From JBAZLV01 sp041650055 (GTDB lineage Bacteria > Nitrospirota > UBA9217), in assembly GCA_041650055.1 (NCBI GenBank), contig JBAZLV010000005.1:30242-94241 (forward strand): a stretch of 64,000 bases of DNA. Reading direction: 5' to 3'. This document shows positions 32,052 through 41,408 of the stretch, piece by piece. Positions within the stretch are counted from its first letter, which is position 1. Every line of letters starts with the position of its first letter. The position numbers and the translations under genes were made by a program. The notes beneath the pieces were generated by a model that worked only from the letters and a program-made list of their open reading frames with translations, was not told the DNA's origin and did not search any database.

Positions 32052-32347
32052 ACGATCCTTTTTAACGAAGTACGGTTTTTTTTGGATACAGACAGTTCCT
32101 GATCTGCTTCGTGTTCAATTTTCCGGCGGATCCGATCCGGAATATCAAGACCGGTCAGATCGAAATTGCCCAGTTCTCGGGCAAGAAGTGTAATTTTTTC
32201 GCTTGGCCTGAGATGTTTGTTAATGATGATTCTCCTGGTTTCCATGACCCGGCATGATCCGCCCTTCGACGTCTTGAGGTCTTCATAGGATACTTTGATC
32301 GACAAATCCACGGCAATCTGTTCAAGTTCTGCGAGCGTACTTTTCAT
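32048..32347 (-). CDS. conserved hypothetical protein ahead of the slp pair
   Basis: A soluble 99-residue protein: N-terminal helix (LAELEQIAVDLSIKVSYEDL), a glycine turn with one cysteine (SKGGSCRVMETRRIIINKHL), then RPSEKITLLARELGNFDL and a basic tail. I recall similar short proteins in delta-type bacteria but can attach no function. It overlaps copy 2 of slp by four bases, so the genes are co-translated. Confidence 0.65.
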   Translation of the reverse strand: MKSTLAELEQIAVDLSIKVSYEDLKTSKGGSCRVMETRRIIINKHLRPSEKITLLARELGNFDLTGLDIPDRIRRKIEHEADQELSVSKKNRTSLKRIV

Positions 32348-32551
32348 AAATAAGTATAGCAGATTACCGAACCAAGCTGCATACTCCTGAATTCAAGAGC
32401 GTTCGGTATGCGAATGTTCTTCTCTCTCATTGCCTGCCGCGATGCAGGGGTGTGCGGTTGCTTATGACAACAGGCATACCTTATCACAAAGATATTCGGC
32501 AAGTCAACGATGATGAAACAAGGTGACGGAAAATCACAAGTAAAATTTTGC
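32348..32551. other. non-coding divergent region between the slp operon and HU
   Basis: These bases separate the minus-strand slp operon from the HU promoter. They must hold the slp-operon promoter, but no strong -35/-10 pair stood out on the minus strand. A short CCTGC-CGCGAT-GCAGG hairpin (about 32433-32448) is the only structure seen. Confidence 0.4.
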
Positions 32552-32580
32552 TTGCTATTTAAAAGCAGACTGTATATACT
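32552..32580 (+). promoter_or_regulatory. promoter of the HU gene
   Basis: TTGCTA (32552-32557), 17 bases, TATACT (32575-32580). The ~75-base leader ends in a very strong AGGAGGGG Shine-Dalgarno, as expected for an abundant protein. Confidence 0.6.
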
Positions 32581-32664
32581 TGCCCACGAATTCGCCGTTT
32601 TTTCGATGTGGTAATTTATCAAACAGGTATACATACTTTTATTATTTCTAAGGAGGGGATGTAT

Positions 32665-32952
32665 ATGGCAAAGGCCATGACCAAGTCGCAGATTGCAGAT
32701 ACGATCGCGAAGAAGGCAGACATTAAGAAAAAGGTCGCAGTTCAAATTTTAGAAGACATCGCGGCGCTTGCTTACAAAGAGGCAAAGAATGCTTTTACGC
32801 TGCCAGGACTCGGCAAACTGGTGCTGGTACAGCGCAAGGCCCGCATGGGTAGAAATCCCCAAACCGGAGAAGCGATTAAAATTCCGGCAAAAAAAGTGGT
32901 TAAGTTTCGCGTTGCAAAAGCTGCGAAAGAAGCAATCCTCGGCAAGAAATAA
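32665..32952 (+). CDS. HU family DNA-binding protein
   Basis: A 95-residue nucleoid protein. MTKSQIADTIAKKADIKKK forms the dimerisation helices and the beta-arm signature is seen as RKARMGRNPQTGEAIKIPAK. An HU dimer bends DNA. The N terminus is alanine/lysine rich (MAKAMTK). ATG 32665 has AGGAGGGG six bases upstream; earlier in-frame ATGs (32608, 32659) do not. Confidence 0.93.
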   Translation: MAKAMTKSQIADTIAKKADIKKKVAVQILEDIAALAYKEAKNAFTLPGLGKLVLVQRKARMGRNPQTGEAIKIPAKKVVKFRVAKAAKEAILGKK

Positions 32953-32981
32953 TTTTTACGAGTATTTTTTATTAAAACACT

Positions 32982-33015
32982 GCAAAGGCATTCCGATATT
33001 CGGGATGCCTTTTGC
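32982..33015 (+). terminator. stem-loop after HU
   Basis: GCAAAGGCATTCCGA pairs with TCGGGATGCCTTTTGC (one G-T pair and a small bulge). Only a weak T-run follows, so efficiency is uncertain. Confidence 0.55.
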
Positions 33016-33092
33016 ATCTTCAACTCGATGAGCAGTATCCTGTCGATGTGAGTAGTGGAACGTTCTCCTTTTTCCTTTTCCCGGTTGTGCAT

Positions 33093-34124
33093 ATGCGAGT
33101 TCTTGTTGCCATGAGCGGCGGAGTAGACAGTTCGGTTGCAGCTGCATTATTGTTGCAGCAAGGGTGCAACGTAGAAGGGATCAATCTGCGTTTAGCGTCT
33201 GGAGGATGTTCTTCACGTGATGCGGCACAAAACGTCTGTGATCGTTTGCAAATTCCGCTTCGTTGCATCGATGTGCAGGCAGAATTTTCCCGAGAGGTGA
33301 TACAGAATTTCATCTCGGAATATCAGCAGGGAAGAACGCCGAACCCCTGTGTTCGATGCAATCATATCATTAAATTCGGGCTTTTAATGGACTATGCTCG
33401 TAAGCATGCATTTGACCGTCTTGCCACCGGCCATTACGCACGGATCGAGCATGATGATTCACAGTCACAATTCCTGCTGAAGCAGGCTCGGGATCATTCC
33501 AAGGATCAAAGTTATTTTTTATACCGCTTGTCACAAGAGCAGATGCAGATGCTCCTGTTTCCGGTAGGCGACCTTTCGAAAAAAGAAGTAAGAGCATACG
33601 CGCATACGTTGCAGCTTCCTTCTGCGGAATCTCCTGAAAGCCAGGAGATTTGCTTTATTGAGCACCATAATTATCGTTTGTATCTCAAGCACCATGCGCC
33701 TGAAACGCTTGTTCCCGGAAATCTCATATTAAGCGATGGCACGATCGTCGGACACCATGAAGGCATTGCTTTTTTCACTGTTGGTCAACGAAGAAAGCTC
33801 GGCGTGGCCGCCGGAGAACGACTGTATGTACTCAAAATAGAGCCGGATACTCACGCGGTGGTGCTGGGCAAAAAAGCGGAATTAGAAAAAAAAGAGCTTA
33901 CCGTCGCGCAAACGCATTTTATCTATCAGAAAAGACGAGAATCGTCTCGTGAAGTAATGGTTAAGATCAGATATCGCTCGCCTTTCGTGCCTGCCCATCT
34001 TTATCCTCTTGACCCCGACAGGACGCGGGTGATTTTCAAGCAGCCGGTTTCAGGAATTTGTCCCGGCCAGGCAGCAGTTTTTTATGATGGCGATGTCGTC
34101 GTTGGCGGCGGCATTATAGAATAA
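33093..34124 (+). CDS. mnmA: tRNA-specific 2-thiouridylase
   Basis: The 343-residue enzyme makes 2-thiouridine at position 34 of tRNA-Lys, -Glu and -Gln. The PP-loop SGGVDSS is at residues 8-14, the first catalytic cysteine in NPCVRCNHIIKFG near 92, and the second in ESQEICFI near 190, so the catalytic pair is complete. The frame is open from 33012, but homologues start just before the PP-loop; ATG 33093 has no Shine-Dalgarno. Confidence 0.93.
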   Translation: MRVLVAMSGGVDSSVAAALLLQQGCNVEGINLRLASGGCSSRDAAQNVCDRLQIPLRCIDVQAEFSREVIQNFISEYQQGRTPNPCVRCNHIIKFGLLMDYARKHAFDRLATGHYARIEHDDSQSQFLLKQARDHSKDQSYFLYRLSQEQMQMLLFPVGDLSKKEVRAYAHTLQLPSAESPESQEICFIEHHNYRLYLKHHAPETLVPGNLILSDGTIVGHHEGIAFFTVGQRRKLGVAAGERLYVLKIEPDTHAVVLGKKAELEKKELTVAQTHFIYQKRRESSREVMVKIRYRSPFVPAHLYPLDPDRTRVIFKQPVSGICPGQAAVFYDGDVVVGGGIIE

Positions 34125-34207
34125 AGAGTAGTGGCAATTTGGCATGAACAACAATGCATGCATCGATAAAACAGCGCTATTGCATGCACGAATGTGGATA
34201 TAAGCAG

Positions 34208-34237
34208 TTGACAATGGCTTTTGCACCATGCTAATAT
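34208..34237 (+). promoter_or_regulatory. promoter at the head of the chemosensory operon
   Basis: TTGACA (34208-34213), 18 bases, TAATAT (34232-34237). AGGAG at 34257-34261 then serves ATG 34268. Confidence 0.65.
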
Positions 34238-34267
34238 TTGAACGATTTATGCGCGTCAGGAGCGGGA

Positions 34268-35545
34268 ATGGCCGGAGAAAAAATACTTGATATTGACGAC
34301 AGCCCGACAGTCCAGCGGCTGATTGAAATGATTTTGACAACGCAAGGCTATCAGGTTATTCTTGCATCTGACGGTGAAGAGGGCGTTGCAAAAGCACGAT
34401 CGGAACGGCCCGCAGTAATCCTCGTGGATTTTGTCATGCCCAAGATGAACGGGTTTCAGGTTTGCAAAGCACTGAAAGAGGACCCGGACTTTAACGATAC
34501 CCCGATTATTCTTGTCACCTCAAAAGGAGACAAGGTTGGTAGTAAATTTGTGGATGTGCTCGGCATCACGGAATATTTTACCAAACCGTTTCAGCCGGAA
34601 GAGCTTCTTTCTAAAATACGCGAAGTTATCGACAGGAAAAAAAAACCAGTTACCCCGGAAGCTCGTCAACCATCCCGGCCTGCCATGACCCCTTCTCCCG
34701 GCGTTCAGGCGGCTCAGAGCGTGATCGAATCCATGGTACGCAGCATTGTCGATCAGGTGATGACCGAATTTATCAACAATACGCTTCCGCAAAAAATCCA
34801 GGAAGAACTCAGCAAACTGCACTCTGCGAACAGCGCTGGCATGCAGGGAAATCTTGCGACTGTCTCGATCGTTGAAGTGATGCAGATGCTCGGATTGCAG
34901 CGCCAGACGGGAAAACTCGTCGTCAAGTCCAATGGAAATACCATTGAGATTTATTTCAAGGAAGGATCGGTCGTTTTCGCCTCATCCAAAAATCAGGAAA
35001 ACGCGGTCGCAGTGGAAGAACTGCTCAGGAAATCCTGTAAAATTGATGAAGACAGTGTCCGCTATGTTCTCCGCATTGCAGAAATGACCACAAAACCGAT
35101 CGATGGCATCCTTGTCCAGGAAAAACTTTTCAATGCAAAAACATTTTATGAATGTTTGAAACGGCATACCGAAGCTGCGGTGTATAAGGTTATGATGTGG
35201 AAACAGGGGTCATTCTATTTTGAAAAAGCCGAGGGGCCGGTTTTTTCGAACCCCCTGCAGCTCAAGATCGATGATTTGCTGCTGGAAGGCGCCCGCCGTT
35301 CGGACGAATGGGTTTTGATCCAGCAAAAGATTCCTGATTTTGGTATCGTGTTCGAGCCCATGATTGGAAATGCCGAGGAGCTGACGACCCGCGGGATGAG
35401 CGATATTGACATCAAAGTATTCTCCCAGGTGAACGGAAAACGGAGCGTGAGAGAAATTATCGAACAACTTTCTTTGAGCGAATTTGATGTCGCAAAAAGC
35501 ATGTTCATCCTGCTTTCGGTGAACCTGATCCGGAAAAAACGGTAA
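34268..35545 (+). CDS. response regulator with C-terminal DUF4388/PATAN-type domain
   Basis: The 425-residue protein has a receiver domain at 1-120 with the full phosphorylation site: Asp10/Asp11 (DIDDSPT), Asp54 (LVDFVMPKMNG), Thr84 and Lys106. A Pro-rich linker and a helical segment follow. From about 190 comes a DUF4388/PATAN-like domain (NLATVSIVEVMQMLGLQRQTGKLVV...IYFKEGSVVFASS). Related proteins (PatA, PixG) act in cyanobacterial taxis and cell differentiation. It is the first gene of the chemosensory cluster. Confidence 0.87.
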   Translation: MAGEKILDIDDSPTVQRLIEMILTTQGYQVILASDGEEGVAKARSERPAVILVDFVMPKMNGFQVCKALKEDPDFNDTPIILVTSKGDKVGSKFVDVLGITEYFTKPFQPEELLSKIREVIDRKKKPVTPEARQPSRPAMTPSPGVQAAQSVIESMVRSIVDQVMTEFINNTLPQKIQEELSKLHSANSAGMQGNLATVSIVEVMQMLGLQRQTGKLVVKSNGNTIEIYFKEGSVVFASSKNQENAVAVEELLRKSCKIDEDSVRYVLRIAEMTTKPIDGILVQEKLFNAKTFYECLKRHTEAAVYKVMMWKQGSFYFEKAEGPVFSNPLQLKIDDLLLEGARRSDEWVLIQQKIPDFGIVFEPMIGNAEELTTRGMSDIDIKVFSQVNGKRSVREIIEQLSLSEFDVAKSMFILLSVNLIRKKR

Positions 35546-35586
35546 TCCCGGGATGAGCCCTAACAGTCAGAAATAAAACGAAAACT

Positions 35587-35615
35587 TGACACAACCAAAG
35601 AAATGTGTTAAGTAT
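35587..35615 (+). promoter_or_regulatory. promoter ahead of the single-domain response regulator
   Basis: TTGACA (35587-35592), 17 bases, TAAGTA (35610-35615), inside the 106-base gap between the first two chemosensory genes. The rest of the operon could be expressed from here. Confidence 0.6.
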
Positions 35616-35651
35616 TTATCAACATGAAGTAGAGAAAAAAGGAGATTACGT

Positions 35652-36011
35652 ATGGGCAAAATACTCGTAGCAGATGACAGTGTGGCGGAGCTTCAAATAT
35701 TTCAGCAAGCGCTCCAATCGACAGGCCATACCATCATAACCGTCCTTGACGGCGAGGCAGCGGAAGAAAAGATCAAATCGGAGAAAATTGATCTTGTCAT
35801 TCTTGATGTGATCATGCCCAAAAAAAACGGCTTCCAGGTATGCCGTGATATTAAAAGCAATGATTTGTTCAAAAAAATTCCGATCATCATGGTAACATCC
35901 AAAGATCAGGAAAGTGATAAGTTTTGGGGGATGAAACAGGGTGCTGACGAGTATTTGACCAAACCGTTCAAGCCGGAAGATCTTCGCAAAGTGGTGAAAA
36001 AATATATCTGA
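35652..36011 (+). CDS. single-domain response regulator (PilG/PilH/CheY-like)
   Basis: A 119-residue receiver alone. Asp8/Asp9, the phospho-acceptor Asp52 (LVILDVIMPKKNG), Thr82 and Lys104 (YLTKPFKPED) are all in place. It is closer in wording to PilG/PilH-type regulators than to flagellar CheY. AAAGGAGA precedes ATG 35652. It is predicted to take phosphate from the hybrid CheA encoded downstream. Confidence 0.9.
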   Translation: MGKILVADDSVAELQIFQQALQSTGHTIITVLDGEAAEEKIKSEKIDLVILDVIMPKKNGFQVCRDIKSNDLFKKIPIIMVTSKDQESDKFWGMKQGADEYLTKPFKPEDLRKVVKKYI

Positions 36012-36029
36012 TCCCTGGAGGGGGAGCGC

Positions 36030-36521
36030 TTGACCGAGGTTGAGGATACTACAGCCGTCGATATAAACACCCATCAAGAAGAGGAGATTCGGGTATGCCT
36101 TTTCAGCATAGGCGAGGATATCTATGCCCTTCCGGTTGACCTGTTGACGGAAATTATCATAACCCAAAAAATCTTTCCTGTTCCAACCACTCCATCCCAT
36201 ATACTCGGCATTATTAATCTTCGCGGAAATATTGTTCCGATTGTTGATATCCGTTCCATCCTTTCCGTATCCCAGCAGTCTCCGACAACCGGACAAATAG
36301 CGGTTGTAAGACACGGCACTATTGTCCTGGGCATTGTTGTTGACAATGTGTATGAAGTTATTTCCGTGCCCGAAAGCAGTTTGCTGACTGTGCCGACCGA
36401 TTATGCAACACAGTCCGGGAAAAACAGGAGTCGTTTTTTCCGAGGCATCATTCAGCGGGAAGACTGTCTTGCCGCGCTGTTGAACATGGATCGTATTTAT
36501 GAAGAGATCAAGCTGACATGA
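36030..36521 (+). CDS. CheW-like coupling protein 1
   Basis: A 163-residue CheW fold with a ~20-residue acidic N-terminal extension. EEIRVCLFSIGEDIYALPVD, the conserved ILGIINLRGNIVPIVDIR and GIVVDNVYEVISV are visible. It links the MCP to CheA. The start is TTG at 36030, behind a strong GGAGGGGGA Shine-Dalgarno. Three CheW genes occur in the operon, flanking the receptor and kinase. Confidence 0.9.
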   Translation: MTEVEDTTAVDINTHQEEEIRVCLFSIGEDIYALPVDLLTEIIITQKIFPVPTTPSHILGIINLRGNIVPIVDIRSILSVSQQSPTTGQIAVVRHGTIVLGIVVDNVYEVISVPESSLLTVPTDYATQSGKNRSRFFRGIIQREDCLAALLNMDRIYEEIKLT

Positions 36522-36616
36522 CGGTTTGCTCCTGCCTGATTCGCGGCAGGAAGCAGTCGTTTAAACCGTACGAAATATTCGGTCGTTGATGACTACGACT
36601 ATCAAGGAGTAGAGCG

Positions 36617-38503
36617 ATGGATAGGAAAATAAAAAAAAGAAATCCCATCTATGAATGGAGTATTCGTACCAAAATTGTGGTCAGTCTTGTGTTCCTGTCG
36701 GCGGTCTTCGGCGGCGGTATTATCGCGTTTATTTATCTCCAGATACAGAGCGCGTTGCGCGACGAAGTGATCAACAAAACGATCATTGCATCGGAAAATC
36801 TGAGCGCGAAAGTCACGCAGCCGGTCCAAGTCGAAGATGTGAATGCGCTCCTGACATTCCAAAACGAGGCCACGGATCAGCCGGAAATCGCGTATAGTTT
36901 TGTAAAAGACGCAAAGGGAAGAGTTTTATCTTCAACATTCGAGAACAATGCGATTCCTTTGGAACTGCAATCGGTCAATACGCTGAAACCCGGCGCGGTG
37001 TACGGAACGCAACCGGCAGTGATCATGGTCAAGGGAAGCCCGGTTGAAGTCATCGATATTGCCACCCCCATTGCAGGCGGCACGCTGGGTACCGTGCATC
37101 TGGGGTTGAATATGACCCTCATTAACTCAAAGATCCGAACTCTCGTGGTCATCATCGTGGTGATCGTTGCTGCCTCCCTGATCGGTCTTACCATTCTCAG
37201 TCTTGTCATGTCGGGTATCATTATCGCGCCGGTGAAAAATATCATGCGGGTCGCACAGGCTATCGGACACGGCGACCTGACCCAGAAGGCAGAAGTGACG
37301 AGCGGCGACGAACTCGGCCAGCTGGCTTCCACCTTGAATCAGACGGTCGACCGTCTCCAGGGTCTGGTGAGAACGGAAAGCGACCGCGACCGCATGCAGA
37401 GTCAGGTTATCAGCCTTTTGTCCGTCGTGAGTACGGCTGCTGATGGTGACCTTACTGCAAAAGCAGAAGTGACGCCAGACACCCTGGGATCCGTGGCCGA
37501 CGCATTCAACGTTATGATCAACGGTCTTACCTCCCTGGTTACCCAGGCCAGTAACATGGCAAGCGAAGTGCAGCACGCCGCCTCGGAAATTCTTCATTCA
37601 TCAGAACGCATGCGGTTGGGCGCATCCCAGCAGGTGGTTGAAATACGGAGTGCATCTGAAGCCGTGAATACCATGTCCATGACGACTCAGCGGATGGCCC
37701 AGAACGCTGAAGCAGCAACCCAGACATCCCTGAAGGCAACCCAGGCCGCTGTGAAAGGCGGAACCGCTGTGGCAGAGACGATTAAGGGCATGCAGAGGAT
37801 TCGCGCTACCGTGCAGTCTACCGGAAAAAAGATCAAAGGTCTCGGCGAACGCTCACTGGAAATCGGCGCCATCATTGAAGTCATCAACGAAATCTCCACC
37901 CAGACAAACCTCCTTGCACTGAACGCCGCAATCGAAGCTGCGCGCGCCGGAGAACAGGGACGCGGTTTTGCCGTGGTTGCTGATGAAGTCCGGAAACTTG
38001 CCGAACGTACCGCCCGTTCCACCAAGGATATTACCGGCCTGATAAAGGGTATCCAGGTTGAAACAAGTGAAACCGTGACCGTTATGGAAGAAGGCACCCG
38101 TGAAGTGGAAGAAGGAACCAAGCTTGCCGACCAGGCTGAAACTGCGCTCCGTGAGATCGAGCAGATCGTTAAGCAGACCGCAAGCCTCATGACCGACATT
38201 ACCCGGGCCGCAGGAGATCAGGTGAAATCCACGGAAAGCGTGGTGCACACTATGGAAAATATTTCCCGACTGTCTCAGGATACCACGCAGGGAGTGCAGG
38301 AAACAGTCTTGACCATTGGCAAACTGGGAGATCTTACGGCCCGTCTTACGGAAGCCATCGGTAAATTCAAGATCAGCAAAGAGCCCGAAGTTGAGCAGAC
38401 CGGGGAATCGCCACTTCCTATGCTCGAAGGAGAGAGCTATCATTCCACAACCGATACGGTGACCACGAGCGATGAAGAAATCAAGCTCGGGCTTATCAGA
38501 TAA
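36617..38503 (+). CDS. methyl-accepting chemotaxis protein
   Basis: A 628-residue transmembrane receptor. TM1 is at about residues 20-41, a ~130-residue periplasmic sensor (single Cache-like, to judge by size) follows, TM2 lies at about 173-200, then HAMP and a coiled-coil signalling domain with the hairpin tip QTNLLALNAAIEAARAGEQG and RGFAVVADEVRKLAERT. Its position between CheW and CheA matches PilJ/PixJ. No cheR or cheB is in the cluster, so methylation would depend on enzymes elsewhere or be absent. Confidence 0.92.
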   Translation: MDRKIKKRNPIYEWSIRTKIVVSLVFLSAVFGGGIIAFIYLQIQSALRDEVINKTIIASENLSAKVTQPVQVEDVNALLTFQNEATDQPEIAYSFVKDAKGRVLSSTFENNAIPLELQSVNTLKPGAVYGTQPAVIMVKGSPVEVIDIATPIAGGTLGTVHLGLNMTLINSKIRTLVVIIVVIVAASLIGLTILSLVMSGIIIAPVKNIMRVAQAIGHGDLTQKAEVTSGDELGQLASTLNQTVDRLQGLVRTESDRDRMQSQVISLLSVVSTAADGDLTAKAEVTPDTLGSVADAFNVMINGLTSLVTQASNMASEVQHAASEILHSSERMRLGASQQVVEIRSASEAVNTMSMTTQRMAQNAEAATQTSLKATQAAVKGGTAVAETIKGMQRIRATVQSTGKKIKGLGERSLEIGAIIEVINEISTQTNLLALNAAIEAARAGEQGRGFAVVADEVRKLAERTARSTKDITGLIKGIQVETSETVTVMEEGTREVEEGTKLADQAETALREIEQIVKQTASLMTDITRAAGDQVKSTESVVHTMENISRLSQDTTQGVQETVLTIGKLGDLTARLTEAIGKFKISKEPEVEQTGESPLPMLEGESYHSTTDTVTTSDEEIKLGLIR

Positions 38504-38511
38504 GTGATATT

Positions 38512-40983
38512 ATGGCCGGGCTTTCAGATAAATCAGGAATCATCGAATTTTTCATCGTTGAGGCTGGTGATCATCTTCAAAACCTGAATAAGGGACTGTT
38601 GTCTCTTGAGAAAAATCCGACCGATACGACTGTGATCGATGAACTATTTCGGGCGGCACACACCCTGAAAGGTTCTGCAGCCATGATGGGCTTTCAGGGC
38701 ATCAGCGATATTGCCCATAAGACCGAGGACATGCTCGGTCAGTTCCGTTCCGGCACCATTCCCATCGGAAAAGAATCCCTCAATTTTTTATTCGACAGCG
38801 TTGATGCGGTCAAGCTCATGGTTGACAGCGTGGCTGCAAACGAGCCTGAAGACGTGCTCGTGGTTGAGAGTATTGGACGTGCCTACAAGGACGTTATGGA
38901 AAATTTTCAGAAGCAATCTCCTGACGCCAAGATTTCCAGTCCCCTGAATAGGGACGACATTGATCTGGCATGGGAAAAAACGTTTGACGGATCCTATAAA
39001 GGGTCAGCAGTTGCTTCCGAGGAACCACACAAACGGCCGGAACCGCTGCTTAAACAGGAGATCGAAGAAGCACGGCGCGAAAGCATCCTTGAAAAACGAG
39101 GACCCGGCCGACGCGTTACGGATGTTGCTGAGCTGGAAAAGCAGTTTATCCGGGTCAATATCGACCGTCTGGACAATCTGATGAACCTGGTGGGAGAAAT
39201 GATTGTGAGCAGAAACAGGCTTGCGCGCCAGGTTGATTTCATCAAATCGCTGCGTGAAGAGCTTGCTTTCAGCCAAAGCCGGTTGCTGCATGAAATTAAA
39301 AATTTTGAAGAGAAGTACGAATATACCCTTAGCGTCACGTCACCCGGGCAGGTGGCCGAGCAGACAGGCGATTTTCTTGAGCTTGAATTCGACCGGTATG
39401 ACGATTTTAATCTGCTTTCCCGCAAACTGACTGAAATCACGACGGATACCAATGAAATCATGACTGAGCTCGCTGGATTTTTCGATTCCTTCGAGCTTGA
39501 TACTACCCGCATTGCCACCATTACCACGAACCTGCAGGATGAAATAACGCTTGCCCGGATGGTCGAAATGGACAAGCTGTATCAGCTGTTCCAGCGGCCT
39601 ATTCGTGATCTTGCCCAGGAAGAGAAGAAACAGGTGAATCTTCTTGTTTCAGGCGGTGAGACGAAAATCGATAAAACGGTTTTTGAGATCATATCAGATC
39701 CGCTCATGCATATGGTTCGGAATGCAATCTCTCATGGAATCGAACCGGTGGAAGAGCGCAAAGTGCTTGGCAAAGATCCGGTGGGTCTGCTGATCATGAA
39801 AGCCCGGCATGAAGGGAACAGCATTCTTATCGATGTTGAAGATGATGGCCGAGGCATGGATCCTGCTGTTCTCAAAAAAGTTGCTGTTGAAAAACGGTTC
39901 ATCACCGCCGCAGAAGCGCAGGCTCTTTCAGATACTGATGCGATCAATCTCATTTTCCTTCCTGGATTTTCCACAACCGCGACGGTTGGAAAGGTGTCCG
40001 GCCGCGGCGTGGGAATGGACGTTGTCTCGAATCAGCTCACCCGCATCAATGGAAGGATTGAGATCAAAACCGAAAAGGGAGTCGGAACAAAATTCGTTAT
40101 CAGGCTCCCGCTCACCCTCGCAATTGCCCAGGCCCTGATCGTGAAACTAAAAGACCAGGAAATCGCCATTCCCATGAACCTTGTGGAAGAGACAACACGG
40201 TTTTCATTCAAGGATATTCAGCGTGCCGCGGGCGAGGAAATGATCAATTTGCGGGGTACCCTGATCCGTCTTCACAAATTAAATGAACTGCTTGGCCTGG
40301 GTCCGTTCCCGAAAAAAGATGAAACGTACCGGCATCCGACGCTGATCCTGAGCACAGCAGAAAAACGTCTTGCGTTAATGGTGGAAGATATTACCGCGCG
40401 CGAGGAAATCGTCGTGAAATCGCTCGGTGATTATTTAAAAGGAATTAAGCTGTTCTCTGGCGCCACGATTTCCGGCGAAGGAAACGTTCGGCTTATTATC
40501 AACATTGCTCCGCTGTTTGGTGAAGAAAAGATTCATGTTTCAAAAACAAGCATTGCATCTCTCAAGATTGATCAACCCACCGAGAGTGTTGCAAGGAAAC
40601 CAAAAATCCTCGTGGTGGATGATTCGATCAGCATCCGCAAATATGTCAAGCGGTTTCTTGATCGGATCGGATATGCTGTTGAAGTGGCGTCCGACGGAAT
40701 GGAAGCACTGACGACAATGGGCCGGATGAAGTTCGACGCGGTTGTCACGGACCTGGAAATGCCGGTGATGCATGGCTATGACCTTATGGCCGAAATGAAA
40801 AAAAGTCCCACGCTCATGAACATGCCTATCATTGTTCTGACTTCCCGGGCCGGAGAAAAACACCGCCAGAAGGCGCTGGAATTGGGAGCACAGGACTATC
40901 TGGTGAAGCCGTTCGAAGAACAGCAAATGGTCGAAGCGCTCAAAAAACTACTGAGCGGCGCATCAGTTTCCGGTCGCGCGTAA
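38512..40983 (+). CDS. hybrid CheA histidine kinase with C-terminal receiver
   Basis: The 823-residue kinase is made of an Hpt domain with His50 (RAAHTLKGSAAMMGF), a dimerisation/linker part, an ATPase domain with N-box HMVRNAISHGIE near 400 and G-box DDGRGMDP near 444, a CheW-like domain (about 530-660) and a receiver domain (about 696-815) with phospho-acceptor Asp747 (VVTDLEMPVMHG) and KPF. Fusion of CheA with a receiver is typical of Pil-Chp, Pix and Frz pathways rather than flagellar ones. Starts nine bases after the MCP. Confidence 0.93.
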   Translation: MAGLSDKSGIIEFFIVEAGDHLQNLNKGLLSLEKNPTDTTVIDELFRAAHTLKGSAAMMGFQGISDIAHKTEDMLGQFRSGTIPIGKESLNFLFDSVDAVKLMVDSVAANEPEDVLVVESIGRAYKDVMENFQKQSPDAKISSPLNRDDIDLAWEKTFDGSYKGSAVASEEPHKRPEPLLKQEIEEARRESILEKRGPGRRVTDVAELEKQFIRVNIDRLDNLMNLVGEMIVSRNRLARQVDFIKSLREELAFSQSRLLHEIKNFEEKYEYTLSVTSPGQVAEQTGDFLELEFDRYDDFNLLSRKLTEITTDTNEIMTELAGFFDSFELDTTRIATITTNLQDEITLARMVEMDKLYQLFQRPIRDLAQEEKKQVNLLVSGGETKIDKTVFEIISDPLMHMVRNAISHGIEPVEERKVLGKDPVGLLIMKARHEGNSILIDVEDDGRGMDPAVLKKVAVEKRFITAAEAQALSDTDAINLIFLPGFSTTATVGKVSGRGVGMDVVSNQLTRINGRIEIKTEKGVGTKFVIRLPLTLAIAQALIVKLKDQEIAIPMNLVEETTRFSFKDIQRAAGEEMINLRGTLIRLHKLNELLGLGPFPKKDETYRHPTLILSTAEKRLALMVEDITAREEIVVKSLGDYLKGIKLFSGATISGEGNVRLIINIAPLFGEEKIHVSKTSIASLKIDQPTESVARKPKILVVDDSISIRKYVKRFLDRIGYAVEVASDGMEALTTMGRMKFDAVVTDLEMPVMHGYDLMAEMKKSPTLMNMPIIVLTSRAGEKHRQKALELGAQDYLVKPFEEQQMVEALKKLLSGASVSGRA

Positions 40984-40997
40984 CAAACGAACTCTCT

Positions 40998-41408
40998 ATG
41001 CCAAACGGAACACGATTTCTTATAGTATCCCTTGAAAGCGAGCACTATGCCATTCCAATCGCCAGGCTGCTCGAAATTACTGTTGCGCGTACGATCCAGA
41101 AAGATCCTAAATTAACCGGGGCATTCGAAGGTAAAATGGAATTTCGGGGCGCCTGGATTCCGATTTTGAACATTAAAAAGTTTTTAAAGCTTGCGAGCCA
41201 GTCAGGTACAACGCTTCTTGTCGTGAAATGCGGTTCTGGCATGCTGGGACTGCTCGTCGATGCCGTGGAGGATATTGTGGATACCGCACAGCGGCCCATT
41301 CCTCTTCCCGGCGGAATCATGGATCCAAGCTGCAAATGTTACGGGGGCATCCTGCGATACAAGGACAAGCTGGCGTTGCTCCTGAATGAAGAAGGATTCC
41401 TGACATGA
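40998..41408 (+). CDS. CheW-like coupling protein 2
   Basis: A 136-residue CheW-domain protein: TRFLIVSLESEHYAIPIARL, KMEFRGAWIPILNIKKFL and GLLVDAVEDIVDTAQRPIPL. A conspicuous SCKCYGGILRY near the C terminus adds two cysteines. It follows cheA by 14 bases and overlaps the next CheW gene by ATGA. Whether it is an adaptor or a kinase regulator cannot be said. Confidence 0.85.
   Translation: MPNGTRFLIVSLESEHYAIPIARLLEITVARTIQKDPKLTGAFEGKMEFRGAWIPILNIKKFLKLASQSGTTLLVVKCGSGMLGLLVDAVEDIVDTAQRPIPLPGGIMDPSCKCYGGILRYKDKLALLLNEEGFLT

Noticed and set aside
35646..36314. 222-residue minus-strand frame across the REC and cheW genes
   Set aside because: Antisense to two well-supported genes, no recognisable domain.
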